Source of the DNA: RFXV01 sp038150465 | GTDB taxonomy: Bacteria; Bacteroidota; Bacteroidia; Flavobacteriales; Schleiferiaceae | Length of the DNA stretch: 40,061 nucleotides | Assembly: GCA_038150465.1 (NCBI GenBank) | Contig: JAYOTP010000021.1 | Coordinates: forward strand, 1 to 40,061 | Direction: 5' to 3' | Shown: piece by piece, positions 1 to 7,542 of the stretch | Position numbering within the stretch: position 1 is the stretch's first letter | How the letters are laid out: each line of letters opens with the position of its first letter | The notes under the pieces: generated by a model | The model's input: only the letters and a program-made list of their open reading frames with translations | What the model was told of the DNA's origin: nothing | The model's database searches: none | Program-made: the position numbers and the translations under genes

Positions 1-528
1 CCGATGCCTTGCTTTGCGCCCCCAATAAATGGCGGCCAGCAAACTCAGCAGCAGACCAACGGGAAAAGACTCCACCAGAAATGTGACCAAAAAAGCCACC
101 AACGGACGCTGATACCACTGCCGGAACGTGCGCAGATCGGCTTGTTTCTGAACCACCTCTTCGGCCGTAAGCTCCGAGGCACTCTGGATCTTTTGCATCT
201 CTTGCTCCCACATTCGCTCCGTAAAGACCTTTCCCTCTTCAGTCTGGAAAAACACCACCCAACTCATGCTGTAGCTCCCGGCCACGATAGCGCTCATCAA
301 AAGGCCCAAACCAAATTGCGCCCAAAAGCGGCTGCGCCCTTCCTTGTGAAAAGCCCTGCGCATGCCCAACAGAACAGGGATGTAGGAGAGCAGAATGAAG
401 GACCAACCCAAAAGCTCCAAAGCGTCATAGTCGCTTTCCTCCGAACCGATGAACTTCAGTCCGATCAAAAAACCCAACAGGGAGATGAACCCACCCGCAA
501 ATCCAAATGTCCAACTCTTGATGTTCAT
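1..528 (-). CDS. DUF4199-like integral membrane protein (3' end outside window)
   Basis: The reverse strand gives an open frame of 176 codons starting at ATG 526-528 (MNIKSWTFGFAGGFISLLG...) and running off the left edge, so the C-terminus is missing. The protein has about four hydrophobic segments, at roughly residues 5-23, 38-58, 72-92 and 145-167. Between the last two lies a charged stretch containing WEQEMQKIQSASE and AEEVVQKQADL. This layout, the size and the YIPVLLGMR segment resemble the DUF4199 family that is widespread in Bacteroidota. No catalytic motif is visible and the function is unknown. The gene is divergent from the large outer-membrane protein gene that starts at 635, with about 106 bp between them. 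The family assignment is from memory of the architecture, not from a search. Confidence 0.72.
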   Translation of the reverse strand, partial: MNIKSWTFGFAGGFISLLGFLIGLKFIGSEESDYDALELLGWSFILLSYIPVLLGMRRAFHKEGRSRFWAQFGLGLLMSAIVAGSYSMSWVVFFQTEEGKVFTERMWEQEMQKIQSASELTAEEVVQKQADLRTFRQWYQRPLVAFLVTFLVESFPVGLLLSLLAAIYWGRKARHR

Positions 529-634
529 GGCATTTCGTTTGCTTGGAAAGGTCGCATTTGATTTTCAAACAGCGGGAATGCTGCCACAAAAACCCTGGGC
601 TGGGAGAGTTGTTTTTTGGTCATACATTAGAATA

Positions 635-3600
635 GTGCGCTCCATCCGAACGGTCATTGCCCTGGGGGTCTTCCTCCTCTCCTCTTCCGCAGTCAGCGGG
701 CAATTCTACTATGGGCTGCATCAGAAGTTCGGCAAGAACCGGGTGGAATTCAACGAATTCGACTGGCGGTTCTACCGCTTCGAGAAAATAGACTGCTACT
801 TCTATAAGTCGAGCCGCGAGGTGGCCGAACGCGCGGCCGTTCTCGCCCATGAAAACCTGAAGCAGATCGAACACGCCCTGGATGCACCTGTGCGCGACCG
901 AATGCACATCATCGTGTTCAACAATCTGTCGGAACTCAAGCAAAGCAATCTGAACGCCTCCACAGAAGACGACTACAACACCGGCGGAGTTACCCAGATA
1001 GCCGGCAACAAGATGTTTTTGTACTTCGACGGAAGCTATGCCCGATTGGAGGGGCAGATCCGCGCTGGCATGTCGGAGATGGTCATCAACAACCTGATCT
1101 ATGGCAGCTTTGGGGAGAGTTTCAAAAACTCCACCCTGCTCAATTTTCCGGAGTGGTACTTTGAAGGGCTGATCGCTCAGCTGTCTGGACCCATGGAAGC
1201 CGCCGAGCAAGCCCAGCTGATGGACGGCTTCATCTACGACCGATACACCCGCTTCAACGCGCTGACCGGACAGGAGGCCAGAGTGGTCGGCCACAGCATC
1301 TGGGAATATGTGGCGGAGACCTACGGCAAGAAACTCATTCGCAACATCCTGTTCATGTCTGTGGTGAACCGAAATGTGGATGCTGGATTCCGCAATGTGG
1401 TGGGCGTCGACCTTCAGGCCATCCTGCAGGGCTGGAGGCAGCACTATGTGGATCGGTTCCAACTCACCACAGGCGTAAACCCCATGGGTGCACTCGAAGA
1501 TTCGGCCTTGTTCCGCGGGCGAAGCGATGAACGTATCACCCACATTGAGTTGGACAAAAAGGGGAAGCAAGCGGCCTTTGTGGTCAACCGCCAAGGGCGC
1601 TACAGCCTGCGCATCTGCGACCTGGAGACCCGAGATACGCGCGTGGTGCACCGCGGTGGCTTCCGCATTCCCCAAAACGCCGACCGGAGTTTTCCCCTGC
1701 CCGCCTGGCATCCGAACGGCCGGGTACTCGCCTTCCTGACAGAAGAAAAAGGCTATCTGTGGCTGAACTTCTACGACCTGGAGAAGAAAAAGACCGAGCG
1801 CAGGGAATTCTTCGCCTTTGACAAGGTCCTGAGCATGACCTACAGCCCAGACGGAAAAAAACTGCTGATGTCCACCGTGAAGGACGGTCGCTCAGACATC
1901 TCCCTCTACACCATTCTGAGCACCTCGGTGGAGGCCATCACGGACGACATCTACGACGATCTCGATCCGGTATTTGTACAGGGCAGCAAACGCATTCTCT
2001 TCCGATCCAACCGAAGCAGCAATGAGCTTGATGCAGCAGACGAGAAAACGGCACCATCCACCTCGCCCTTCCACGACCTGTTCATCGCCAACCGCAAGCG
2101 GGGAGAAACCGATCCGCTGCTCTGGCGGATCACTCAGACTCCGGATGTGGACGAAGATCAGCCGCAGGCCGTAGGCAATGCCCAAATGGTCTATGTGAGC
2201 GCACAGAACGGATTTCGGAACACCTATCGCGTGGACATCGATTCCTCCATCGCCTATGTGGACACCACCGTGCACTACCGCTACACCTTCAAAAAGTACC
2301 GGGTGAATGAAGCGCCCTATCACACCCTGCTGCAGAAGGTCCATTCCCGAAGCGGCACCCGACTGAGCACCCATTTTGTGGACGGACGGGAACAACTGCA
2401 TCAGGACATATTGCCGTGGAACGGCAGAAGGGAAATGATCTCAGAAACGGCGCCAGAGGACGAAGTGGCGACAGAACTTCCCAAAGGACCCCGGCTCTTG
2501 CCCTTTGAGGTCCTGCCTGCCGAAGTGGCGCAGTCCGGGGCGGTGGACATTGAGAACTACCAGTTCCATCCGAGCCTGACCGGCGGGGTCACACGGAAGC
2601 GAAGGAAACCCGAGCTCGAGGAAGTGCCCAGCAACAATGTGATCCTACCCTTCCCGGTGGCGCAGAACGCCGACAGCCTGGAGATCCCCGTGGCCCGCAA
2701 CTACTTCACCAGCCTGTATCAGAACGAATTCACCACACAGATCGACAACATCTTCGCCAACCCGCAGTACCAGCTCTACATCGGCCAGCCCAGCCCGACC
2801 ATTTTCAATCCGGGCTTCAATATGCTCTTCAAGGTGGGCGTACTGGACCTGTTCAACGACTACCGCATCACTGCCGGCGTACGGACAGACTTCCAGCCCG
2901 TGGCCGGTCTTTCGCTCAGCCCCAACTCCGAGCTGTTCATCGGCCTGGAAGACGACCATAGGCGACTGAATCAGAGCCTGGTGCTCTATCGGCAGAGCAA
3001 ACTGGGAGACACCCAGGAAGATCTGGGCTTTGCCAATTCCTTCCTCTTTCGCACCCTCGTTCACGAGGCCCGATACACGGCGCGCTGGCCCTTCAACCCG
3101 GTCAGTTCGGTGGAAGCATCCATCGCCTACCGAAACGACCGTTTGGTGATCCTGAGTGTGGACGGTTTTAGTGCGATACAACCCAAAAATTCCGAAGACC
3201 GCGGCGTTCTTCGTGCGGCCTACATCTACGACGACAGCCGCAAACTCGGGCTCAACCTCTACGATGGACTTCGCTTCAAGGTGTTTACCGAATACTACCG
3301 GAACCTGAGCATCTCCAATACCGGCCTGCATACGGCCGGCGTTGACTTTCGCCATTACCTGCCGCTGCACCGCACCTTCATCTGGGCCAACCGATTGGCC
3401 TACGGCACCTCCTTCGGAAAGGAAAAACTCGTGCACTTCATGGGCGGGGTGGACAACGAGTTCAGCCCCCAGTTCGATTACGAAACGCCTGTGGCCACAG
3501 ACGAGAACTACATCTTCCAGACCGTGGTGACCAATATGCGCGGCTTCATCCAGAACATTCGGAACGGAAACAACTTCATGGTCATCAACTCAGAGCTGCG

Positions 3601-3931
3601 TTTCCCCGTATTCAAATACCTGTTGAACCGTCCGATCCGAAACGATTTCATTGCCAACTTCCAGACCGTGGGATTCCTGGATGTGGGAACAGCCTGGAAT
3701 GGACCCAATCCCTGGTCGGAAGAGAATGCCCTGAACAATCTGGTCATCTCCAAACCGCCATCTATTCGGGTGACGGTAGACCGCCAGAAGAACCCCATTG
3801 TCTATGGAACGGGCTTTGGCCTGCGCACCCGGCTCTTTGGTTACTTCGTTCGGGCCGACTGGGCCTGGGGGATCGACGACGGACAGATCATGCCCAGCGT
3901 CTTCTACTTCAGCATGAGCACGGATTTCTAG
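635..3931 (+). CDS. Outer-membrane protein: degenerate peptidase-like domain, PD40 propeller and Omp85-like barrel
   Basis: The protein is about 1098 aa. I start it at GTG 635 because a clean signal peptide follows (VRSIRTVIALGVFLLSSSAVSG, then QFYYG). The same frame is open upstream to 449, but that region overlaps the divergent gene and lacks a signal peptide. Residues about 30-280 resemble the peptidase-MA/gluzincin fold: the 'P-W-x-x-EGL' element is present as FPEWYFEGLIAQLSG near residue 170, but the usual HExxH helix reads RAGMSEMVINN. Residues about 290-520 carry PD40/TolB-type blades (WHPNGRVLAFLTEE, YSPDGKKLLMSTV). The C-terminal third looks like an Omp85/surface-antigen barrel (VYGTGFGLRTRLFGYFVRADWAWG) ending in an aromatic residue (STDF). 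Probably outer membrane, periplasm-facing propeller; substrate unknown. The stop overlaps that of the convergent nth gene. Confidence 0.8.
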   Translation: MRSIRTVIALGVFLLSSSAVSGQFYYGLHQKFGKNRVEFNEFDWRFYRFEKIDCYFYKSSREVAERAAVLAHENLKQIEHALDAPVRDRMHIIVFNNLSELKQSNLNASTEDDYNTGGVTQIAGNKMFLYFDGSYARLEGQIRAGMSEMVINNLIYGSFGESFKNSTLLNFPEWYFEGLIAQLSGPMEAAEQAQLMDGFIYDRYTRFNALTGQEARVVGHSIWEYVAETYGKKLIRNILFMSVVNRNVDAGFRNVVGVDLQAILQGWRQHYVDRFQLTTGVNPMGALEDSALFRGRSDERITHIELDKKGKQAAFVVNRQGRYSLRICDLETRDTRVVHRGGFRIPQNADRSFPLPAWHPNGRVLAFLTEEKGYLWLNFYDLEKKKTERREFFAFDKVLSMTYSPDGKKLLMSTVKDGRSDISLYTILSTSVEAITDDIYDDLDPVFVQGSKRILFRSNRSSNELDAADEKTAPSTSPFHDLFIANRKRGETDPLLWRITQTPDVDEDQPQAVGNAQMVYVSAQNGFRNTYRVDIDSSIAYVDTTVHYRYTFKKYRVNEAPYHTLLQKVHSRSGTRLSTHFVDGREQLHQDILPWNGRREMISETAPEDEVATELPKGPRLLPFEVLPAEVAQSGAVDIENYQFHPSLTGGVTRKRRKPELEEVPSNNVILPFPVAQNADSLEIPVARNYFTSLYQNEFTTQIDNIFANPQYQLYIGQPSPTIFNPGFNMLFKVGVLDLFNDYRITAGVRTDFQPVAGLSLSPNSELFIGLEDDHRRLNQSLVLYRQSKLGDTQEDLGFANSFLFRTLVHEARYTARWPFNPVSSVEASIAYRNDRLVILSVDGFSAIQPKNSEDRGVLRAAYIYDDSRKLGLNLYDGLRFKVFTEYYRNLSISNTGLHTAGVDFRHYLPLHRTFIWANRLAYGTSFGKEKLVHFMGGVDNEFSPQFDYETPVATDENYIFQTVVTNMRGFIQNIRNGNNFMVINSELRFPVFKYLLNRPIRNDFIANFQTVGFLDVGTAWNGPNPWSEENALNNLVISKPPSIRVTVDRQKNPIVYGTGFGLRTRLFGYFVRADWAWGIDDGQIMPSVFYFSMSTDF

Positions 3932-4599
3932 GAACGCTTCTTCGAAGCGCGCTTCCGCTCGGCTTCCTGCAGCACACTCTTTCGGCCGATCGTCCGGGTA
4001 ATGTGGTCGCGCTCCAGGTCCAGTCCGCGGGCAGGAGAATATTCGCGTCCGTAAAAGATGATCTGCAGGTGCAGCTTATTCCAAAGCTCCTTTGGGAAAA
4101 GACGCTTGGCATCCTTCTCGGTCTGTTCCACACTGCGTCCATTGGTGAAATTCCAGCGGTACATCAGGCGGTGGATGTGGGTGTCCACAGGAAAAGCTGG
4201 ATGACCGAATGCCTGACTCATGACCACTGAAGCTGTTTTGTGCCCAACAGCCGGCATGGCTTCCAAGGCTTCGAAGCTCTCGGGCACCTGTCCACCGTGC
4301 TGCTCCATGATGATCTGGGACAGACCCTGCAATCCTTTGGACTTCATGGGCGTGAGCCCGCACGGCCGGATGATCTCTGCGATCTCCTCCACGCTCAGCT
4401 GGGCCATGGCGTCGGGTGTATCGGCCAGTGCAAAAAGGGAGGGCGTGATCTCATTCACGCGCTTGTCGGTGCATTGGGCAGACAGCACAACAGCCACCAG
4501 CAGCGTGAAGGGCGAATGATGATCCAGCGGAATGGGCACCTCCGGATAGAGGCGCTCCAGTTCATCGATCACAAAGGCTACTTTCTCCTTTTTATCCAT
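3928..4599 (-). CDS. nth: Endonuclease III (DNA glycosylase/AP lyase) lacking the Fe-S cluster ligands
   Basis: This 223-aa protein has the HhH-GPD base-excision repair fold. The helix-hairpin-helix reads PAVGHKTASVV, with the catalytic lysine at K121, and the catalytic aspartate is D139 in VDTHIHRL. The N-terminal VLSAQCTDKRVN is typical of the family. It should excise oxidised pyrimidines and cleave AP sites. The C-terminus is unusual. Where classical Nth has four Cys ligands of a [4Fe-4S] cluster, this protein reads FYGREYSPARGLDLERDHIT and has none; its only cysteines are C43 and C80. I infer a cluster-free Nth. The start ATG is 10 nt downstream of the hairpin that ends the act-cta operon, so transcription must start very close to it or read through. 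It ends tail to tail with the upstream outer-membrane protein gene. Confidence 0.93.
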   Translation of the reverse strand: MDKKEKVAFVIDELERLYPEVPIPLDHHSPFTLLVAVVLSAQCTDKRVNEITPSLFALADTPDAMAQLSVEEIAEIIRPCGLTPMKSKGLQGLSQIIMEQHGGQVPESFEALEAMPAVGHKTASVVMSQAFGHPAFPVDTHIHRLMYRWNFTNGRSVEQTEKDAKRLFPKELWNKLHLQIIFYGREYSPARGLDLERDHITRTIGRKSVLQEAERKRASKKRS

Positions 4600-4604
4600 T
4601 TCAA

Positions 4605-4630
4605 TAAAAAAGGGGACGCATGGTCCCCTT
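4605..4630 (-). terminator. Intrinsic terminator after ctaD
   Basis: A perfect 8-bp inverted repeat, AAGGGGAC (4610-4617) and GTCCCCTT (4623-4630), has a 5-nt loop. Read on the minus strand it is followed at once by a T-run, giving the classic hairpin plus U-tract. It begins 23 bp after the ctaD stop and ends the respiratory operon. The same stem core, AGGGGAC/GTCCCCT, recurs at 20973-20992 in front of rimP. Confidence 0.82.
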
Positions 4631-4653
4631 GAATTTTATTTCTCAGTGACCCG

Positions 4654-6486
4654 TCAATGGGTCTCCTCTTCCCCATCCTTGATGGGCACGGTTTGAGGAA
4701 CGTAGTCCTCATCCATTCCGGGCTTGCTGTAGTCGTAGGCCCAGCGATACACCTTGGGCAAAGCACCCGGCCAGTTGCCGTGCATGTGCTTCACAGGTGC
4801 CGTCCACTCCAGAGTGTTCGACTTCCAGGGGTTCTGATCGGATTTCCTGCCGCGGAACATGCTGTACACAAAGTTGAAGAAGAACAACAGCTGTGCGGCC
4901 GTACCGATGATGGCAAAGTAGCTGATCAGCACATTGATGTCGGCGAGATCGTCGAACATCGGGAAGGAGGTGTTGGTGTAGTACCTTCTGGGCAGACCCG
5001 CCAGACCGAGGAAGTGCATGGGGAAGAACACACCGTAGGCGCTGATGAAGGTGAGCCAGAAGTGCCAGTATCCCAGCTTCTTGTTCATTCGCCGTCCCCA
5101 CATCCGCGGGAACCAATGGTAGATGCCTGCGAACATTCCGAAGATGGCCGAGAGGCCCATCACAATGTGGAAGTGCGCCACCACGAAGTAGGTGTCGTGC
5201 ACGTTGATGTCCAAGGCGGAGTCACCGAGGATGATGCCCGTCAGTCCACCGGTAATGAATGTACTGACCAAGGCAATGGAGAACAGCATGGCCGGAGTGA
5301 ACCTCAGGTTGCCTTTCCACAGCGTGGTGATGTAGTTGAAAGCCTTGACCGCAGATGGAATAGCGATCAGCAGCGTGGTAAAGGTGAAGACCGATCCGAG
5401 GAAGGGATTCATTCCGGTCACGAACATGTGGTGTCCCCAAACGATGAAGCTCAGGAAGGCGATCGCCAGGATGGAGGCGACCATCGCGCGGTAACCGAAG
5501 ATCGGCTTGCGGGAATTGGTCGCGATCACCTCAGAGGTGATGCCCAATGCGGGCAAGAGAATGATGTATACCTCCGGGTGTCCGAGGAACCAAAACAAGT
5601 GCTGGAAAAGCACCGGACTTCCTCCAGCGTGATCGAGCACCTGGCCACCGATGAAAATATCGCTCAGATAGAAGCTCGTTCCCATGCTTCGGTCAAAGAC
5701 CAGCAGCAAAGAAGCGGAGAGCAGAACGGGGAAGGACAGAACCCCGAGAATGGCAGTTACGAAGAAAGCCCAGATGGTCAGAGGAAGACGCGTCATGGTC
5801 ATTCCTTCAGTGCGCAGGTTCAAAACCGTTACGATGTAGTTCAGACCGCCGAGCAGTGCACTCACGATGAACAGGGTCATGCTCACCAGCCAGAGCGTCA
5901 TTCCCGTACCCGATCCAGGGATCGCCTGAGGAAGGGCACTCAGAGGTGGATAGACCGTCCATCCTGCAGAAGCCGGACCGCTGGTCACAAAGAGCGAGAT
6001 CACCATCACCAGACTGGAGGCGAAGAAGAACCAATAGGACAGCATGTTGATGAATCCTGAGGCCATATCGCGGGCACCGATCTGCAACGGAATCAGCAGA
6101 TTCGAGAAGGTACCACTCAGACCTGCGGTCAGTACAAAGAAGACCATGATGGTTCCGTGGATGGTCACCAGAGCGAGATAGATATTCGGATCCATCACTC
6201 CGTCGGGCGCCCACTTGCCCAGGAAGGTCTCCAAAATTGGGTTGGGCTGCTCCGGCCATGCCAACTGCAAGCGGAACAAAGTCGACATGATCATGCCGAT
6301 GGTTCCCATCACCATTCCGGTGATCAGGAACTGCTTGGCGATCATCTTGTGATCAGTGCAAAAGACATAGGTGTTCCAGAAGTTGGGCTCCGGGTGATCG
6401 TGGTGATCATCGTGGTGCGCATGCCCCGCTACGTCGTGGAGCTCTTCTTGAACTTCAATCGTTGTTGTAGGCTGTTGATCGGACAT
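4654..6486 (-). CDS. ctaD: Cytochrome c oxidase subunit I (aa3-type haem-copper oxidase)
   Basis: The 610-aa polytopic membrane protein is the catalytic subunit that reduces O2 to water and pumps protons. The active-site motifs are clear. GHPEVYIILLPALG carries the CuB His-Tyr pair and the A-type D-channel glutamate. WGHHMFVTGMNP carries the other two CuB histidines. HDTYFVVAHFHIVMG carries the haem a and a3 ligands. About 12 hydrophobic helices are visible. The N-terminus is unusual: seven histidines in residues 17-31, mixed with Asp, before the first helix. It is the last gene of the act-cta operon, 12 bp after ctaC, and is followed by a strong terminator. Subunits III and IV and haem a synthesis genes are not in this window. 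Together with the act genes it suggests an alternative complex III-oxidase supercomplex. Confidence 0.97.
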   Translation of the reverse strand: MSDQQPTTTIEVQEELHDVAGHAHHDDHHDHPEPNFWNTYVFCTDHKMIAKQFLITGMVMGTIGMIMSTLFRLQLAWPEQPNPILETFLGKWAPDGVMDPNIYLALVTIHGTIMVFFVLTAGLSGTFSNLLIPLQIGARDMASGFINMLSYWFFFASSLVMVISLFVTSGPASAGWTVYPPLSALPQAIPGSGTGMTLWLVSMTLFIVSALLGGLNYIVTVLNLRTEGMTMTRLPLTIWAFFVTAILGVLSFPVLLSASLLLVFDRSMGTSFYLSDIFIGGQVLDHAGGSPVLFQHLFWFLGHPEVYIILLPALGITSEVIATNSRKPIFGYRAMVASILAIAFLSFIVWGHHMFVTGMNPFLGSVFTFTTLLIAIPSAVKAFNYITTLWKGNLRFTPAMLFSIALVSTFITGGLTGIILGDSALDINVHDTYFVVAHFHIVMGLSAIFGMFAGIYHWFPRMWGRRMNKKLGYWHFWLTFISAYGVFFPMHFLGLAGLPRRYYTNTSFPMFDDLADINVLISYFAIIGTAAQLLFFFNFVYSMFRGRKSDQNPWKSNTLEWTAPVKHMHGNWPGALPKVYRWAYDYSKPGMDEDYVPQTVPIKDGEEETH

Positions 6487-6498
6487 TTCCCTTTGGGT

Positions 6499-7527
6499 TT
6501 AGATCGACTCTGCGAATGTTTTCTGTTCCTTGATCCAGTTGTTGAATTCCTCTTCGGTTTCGACAACCACTTTCATCTGCATATTGTAGTGCGCAGCACC
6601 ACATATCTTATTACAGAGTAAAACATAATCGAATTCATATGGTTCTTCGCCCTTGCCTTCTCGGATGTCATTTACCCGGGCAACTTTTTGCTCGACGAAC
6701 TCATCTGAGCGCATCTCGGCGGTGGTGACCGTCGGCGTGAACTTGAACTGCGTAATAGCACCGGGAACGCAGTTCATCTGCACCCGGAAATGCGGTAGAT
6801 AGGCCGAGTGGATCACATCCTGTGCCCGGAAACGGAACACGACCGGGCGATTCACCGGAAGGTGCATCTCTGTGCCCACTACGATGTCGTCCATGGCGTT
6901 GGGGTCCGTATCGTCCACACCGAGGATGTTGACGCCTTCTATGTTGCGGACATTGGCATAGCCGAGCAGATTATCGGTTCCGGCATAGCGGGCATTCCAA
7001 CCAAACTGCTTGGCGTAGATCTCTACGACCAGCGGCTCTTCCTCCGGATCGTCGAACATGATCTGGTGCCAGGTGGACAGACCGTAGAGAATGAGTCCGG
7101 CCAGTACGATGGCCGGAATGACGGTCCAGACCAGCTCCAGCTTATCGTTATGGGAAACAAAATCCGCCTTGCGGCTCGCCTTCCCACGATACTTGTAGGA
7201 GAAGTAGAAAAGAATGGGCTGGGTGATGAAGAACATGACCAGAATGGTCGCCATGGAAATGTCCCACAAACGGTCCACGTCGTTTCCGTGTGCAGAGGCC
7301 GACTTGGGCAGGACCACGTCCTGATAGGCGAAGATCATCCAGATGAAACTTCCCAGCATGCCGATCATGAACAGGAGCATCAACAGCCCCTGCCAATCGT
7401 TGTCCCTTTCGGTGATCTCGTTCTCGTCGATGCCTTTGATGGCCGTGGACAGTTCGAAAATGCGAACGATCTGGCCGATCACAACGGCCGCAAGAACTAG
7501 AACGAGCAGTATCAACAGTGTACTCAT
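6499..7527 (-). CDS. ctaC: Cytochrome c oxidase subunit II (CuA protein)
   Basis: The 342-aa protein holds the CuA centre that accepts electrons and passes them to subunit I. There are three N-terminal hydrophobic segments (about residues 2-22, 45-67 and 90-112, with a fourth near 132-150), more than the two of textbook subunit II. The cupredoxin domain follows. CuA ligands are the His in HSAYLPHFRVQMN and the cluster CNKICGAAHYNM, which supplies both Cys, His and Met. The usual Glu of CSEIC, which ligates through its backbone carbonyl, is Lys here. This need not break the site, and I believe it is common in the phylum. There is no C-terminal CxxCH, so the enzyme is aa3 rather than caa3 and must take electrons from a separate cytochrome domain such as ActA or ActE. 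It lies 15 bp after actF and 12 bp before ctaD. Confidence 0.95.
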   Translation of the reverse strand: MSTLLILLVLVLAAVVIGQIVRIFELSTAIKGIDENEITERDNDWQGLLMLLFMIGMLGSFIWMIFAYQDVVLPKSASAHGNDVDRLWDISMATILVMFFITQPILFYFSYKYRGKASRKADFVSHNDKLELVWTVIPAIVLAGLILYGLSTWHQIMFDDPEEEPLVVEIYAKQFGWNARYAGTDNLLGYANVRNIEGVNILGVDDTDPNAMDDIVVGTEMHLPVNRPVVFRFRAQDVIHSAYLPHFRVQMNCVPGAITQFKFTPTVTTAEMRSDEFVEQKVARVNDIREGKGEEPYEFDYVLLCNKICGAAHYNMQMKVVVETEEEFNNWIKEQKTFAESI

Positions 7528-7542
7528 CGGTCGGTCTTCGGA

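Noticed and set aside
4..561. 185-codon plus-strand frame at the left edge
   Set aside because: The minus strand encodes a coherent DUF4199-like membrane protein here; the plus frame is charged low-information sequence.
620..1711. 363-codon frame on the minus strand opposite the outer-membrane protein
   Set aside because: Antisense of a well-supported gene; no recognisable domain.
4657..6060. 467-codon open frame on the plus strand opposite ctaD
   Set aside because: It lies wholly inside a certain ctaD gene, has no family motif or signal, and its composition is that of antisense to membrane-protein codons.
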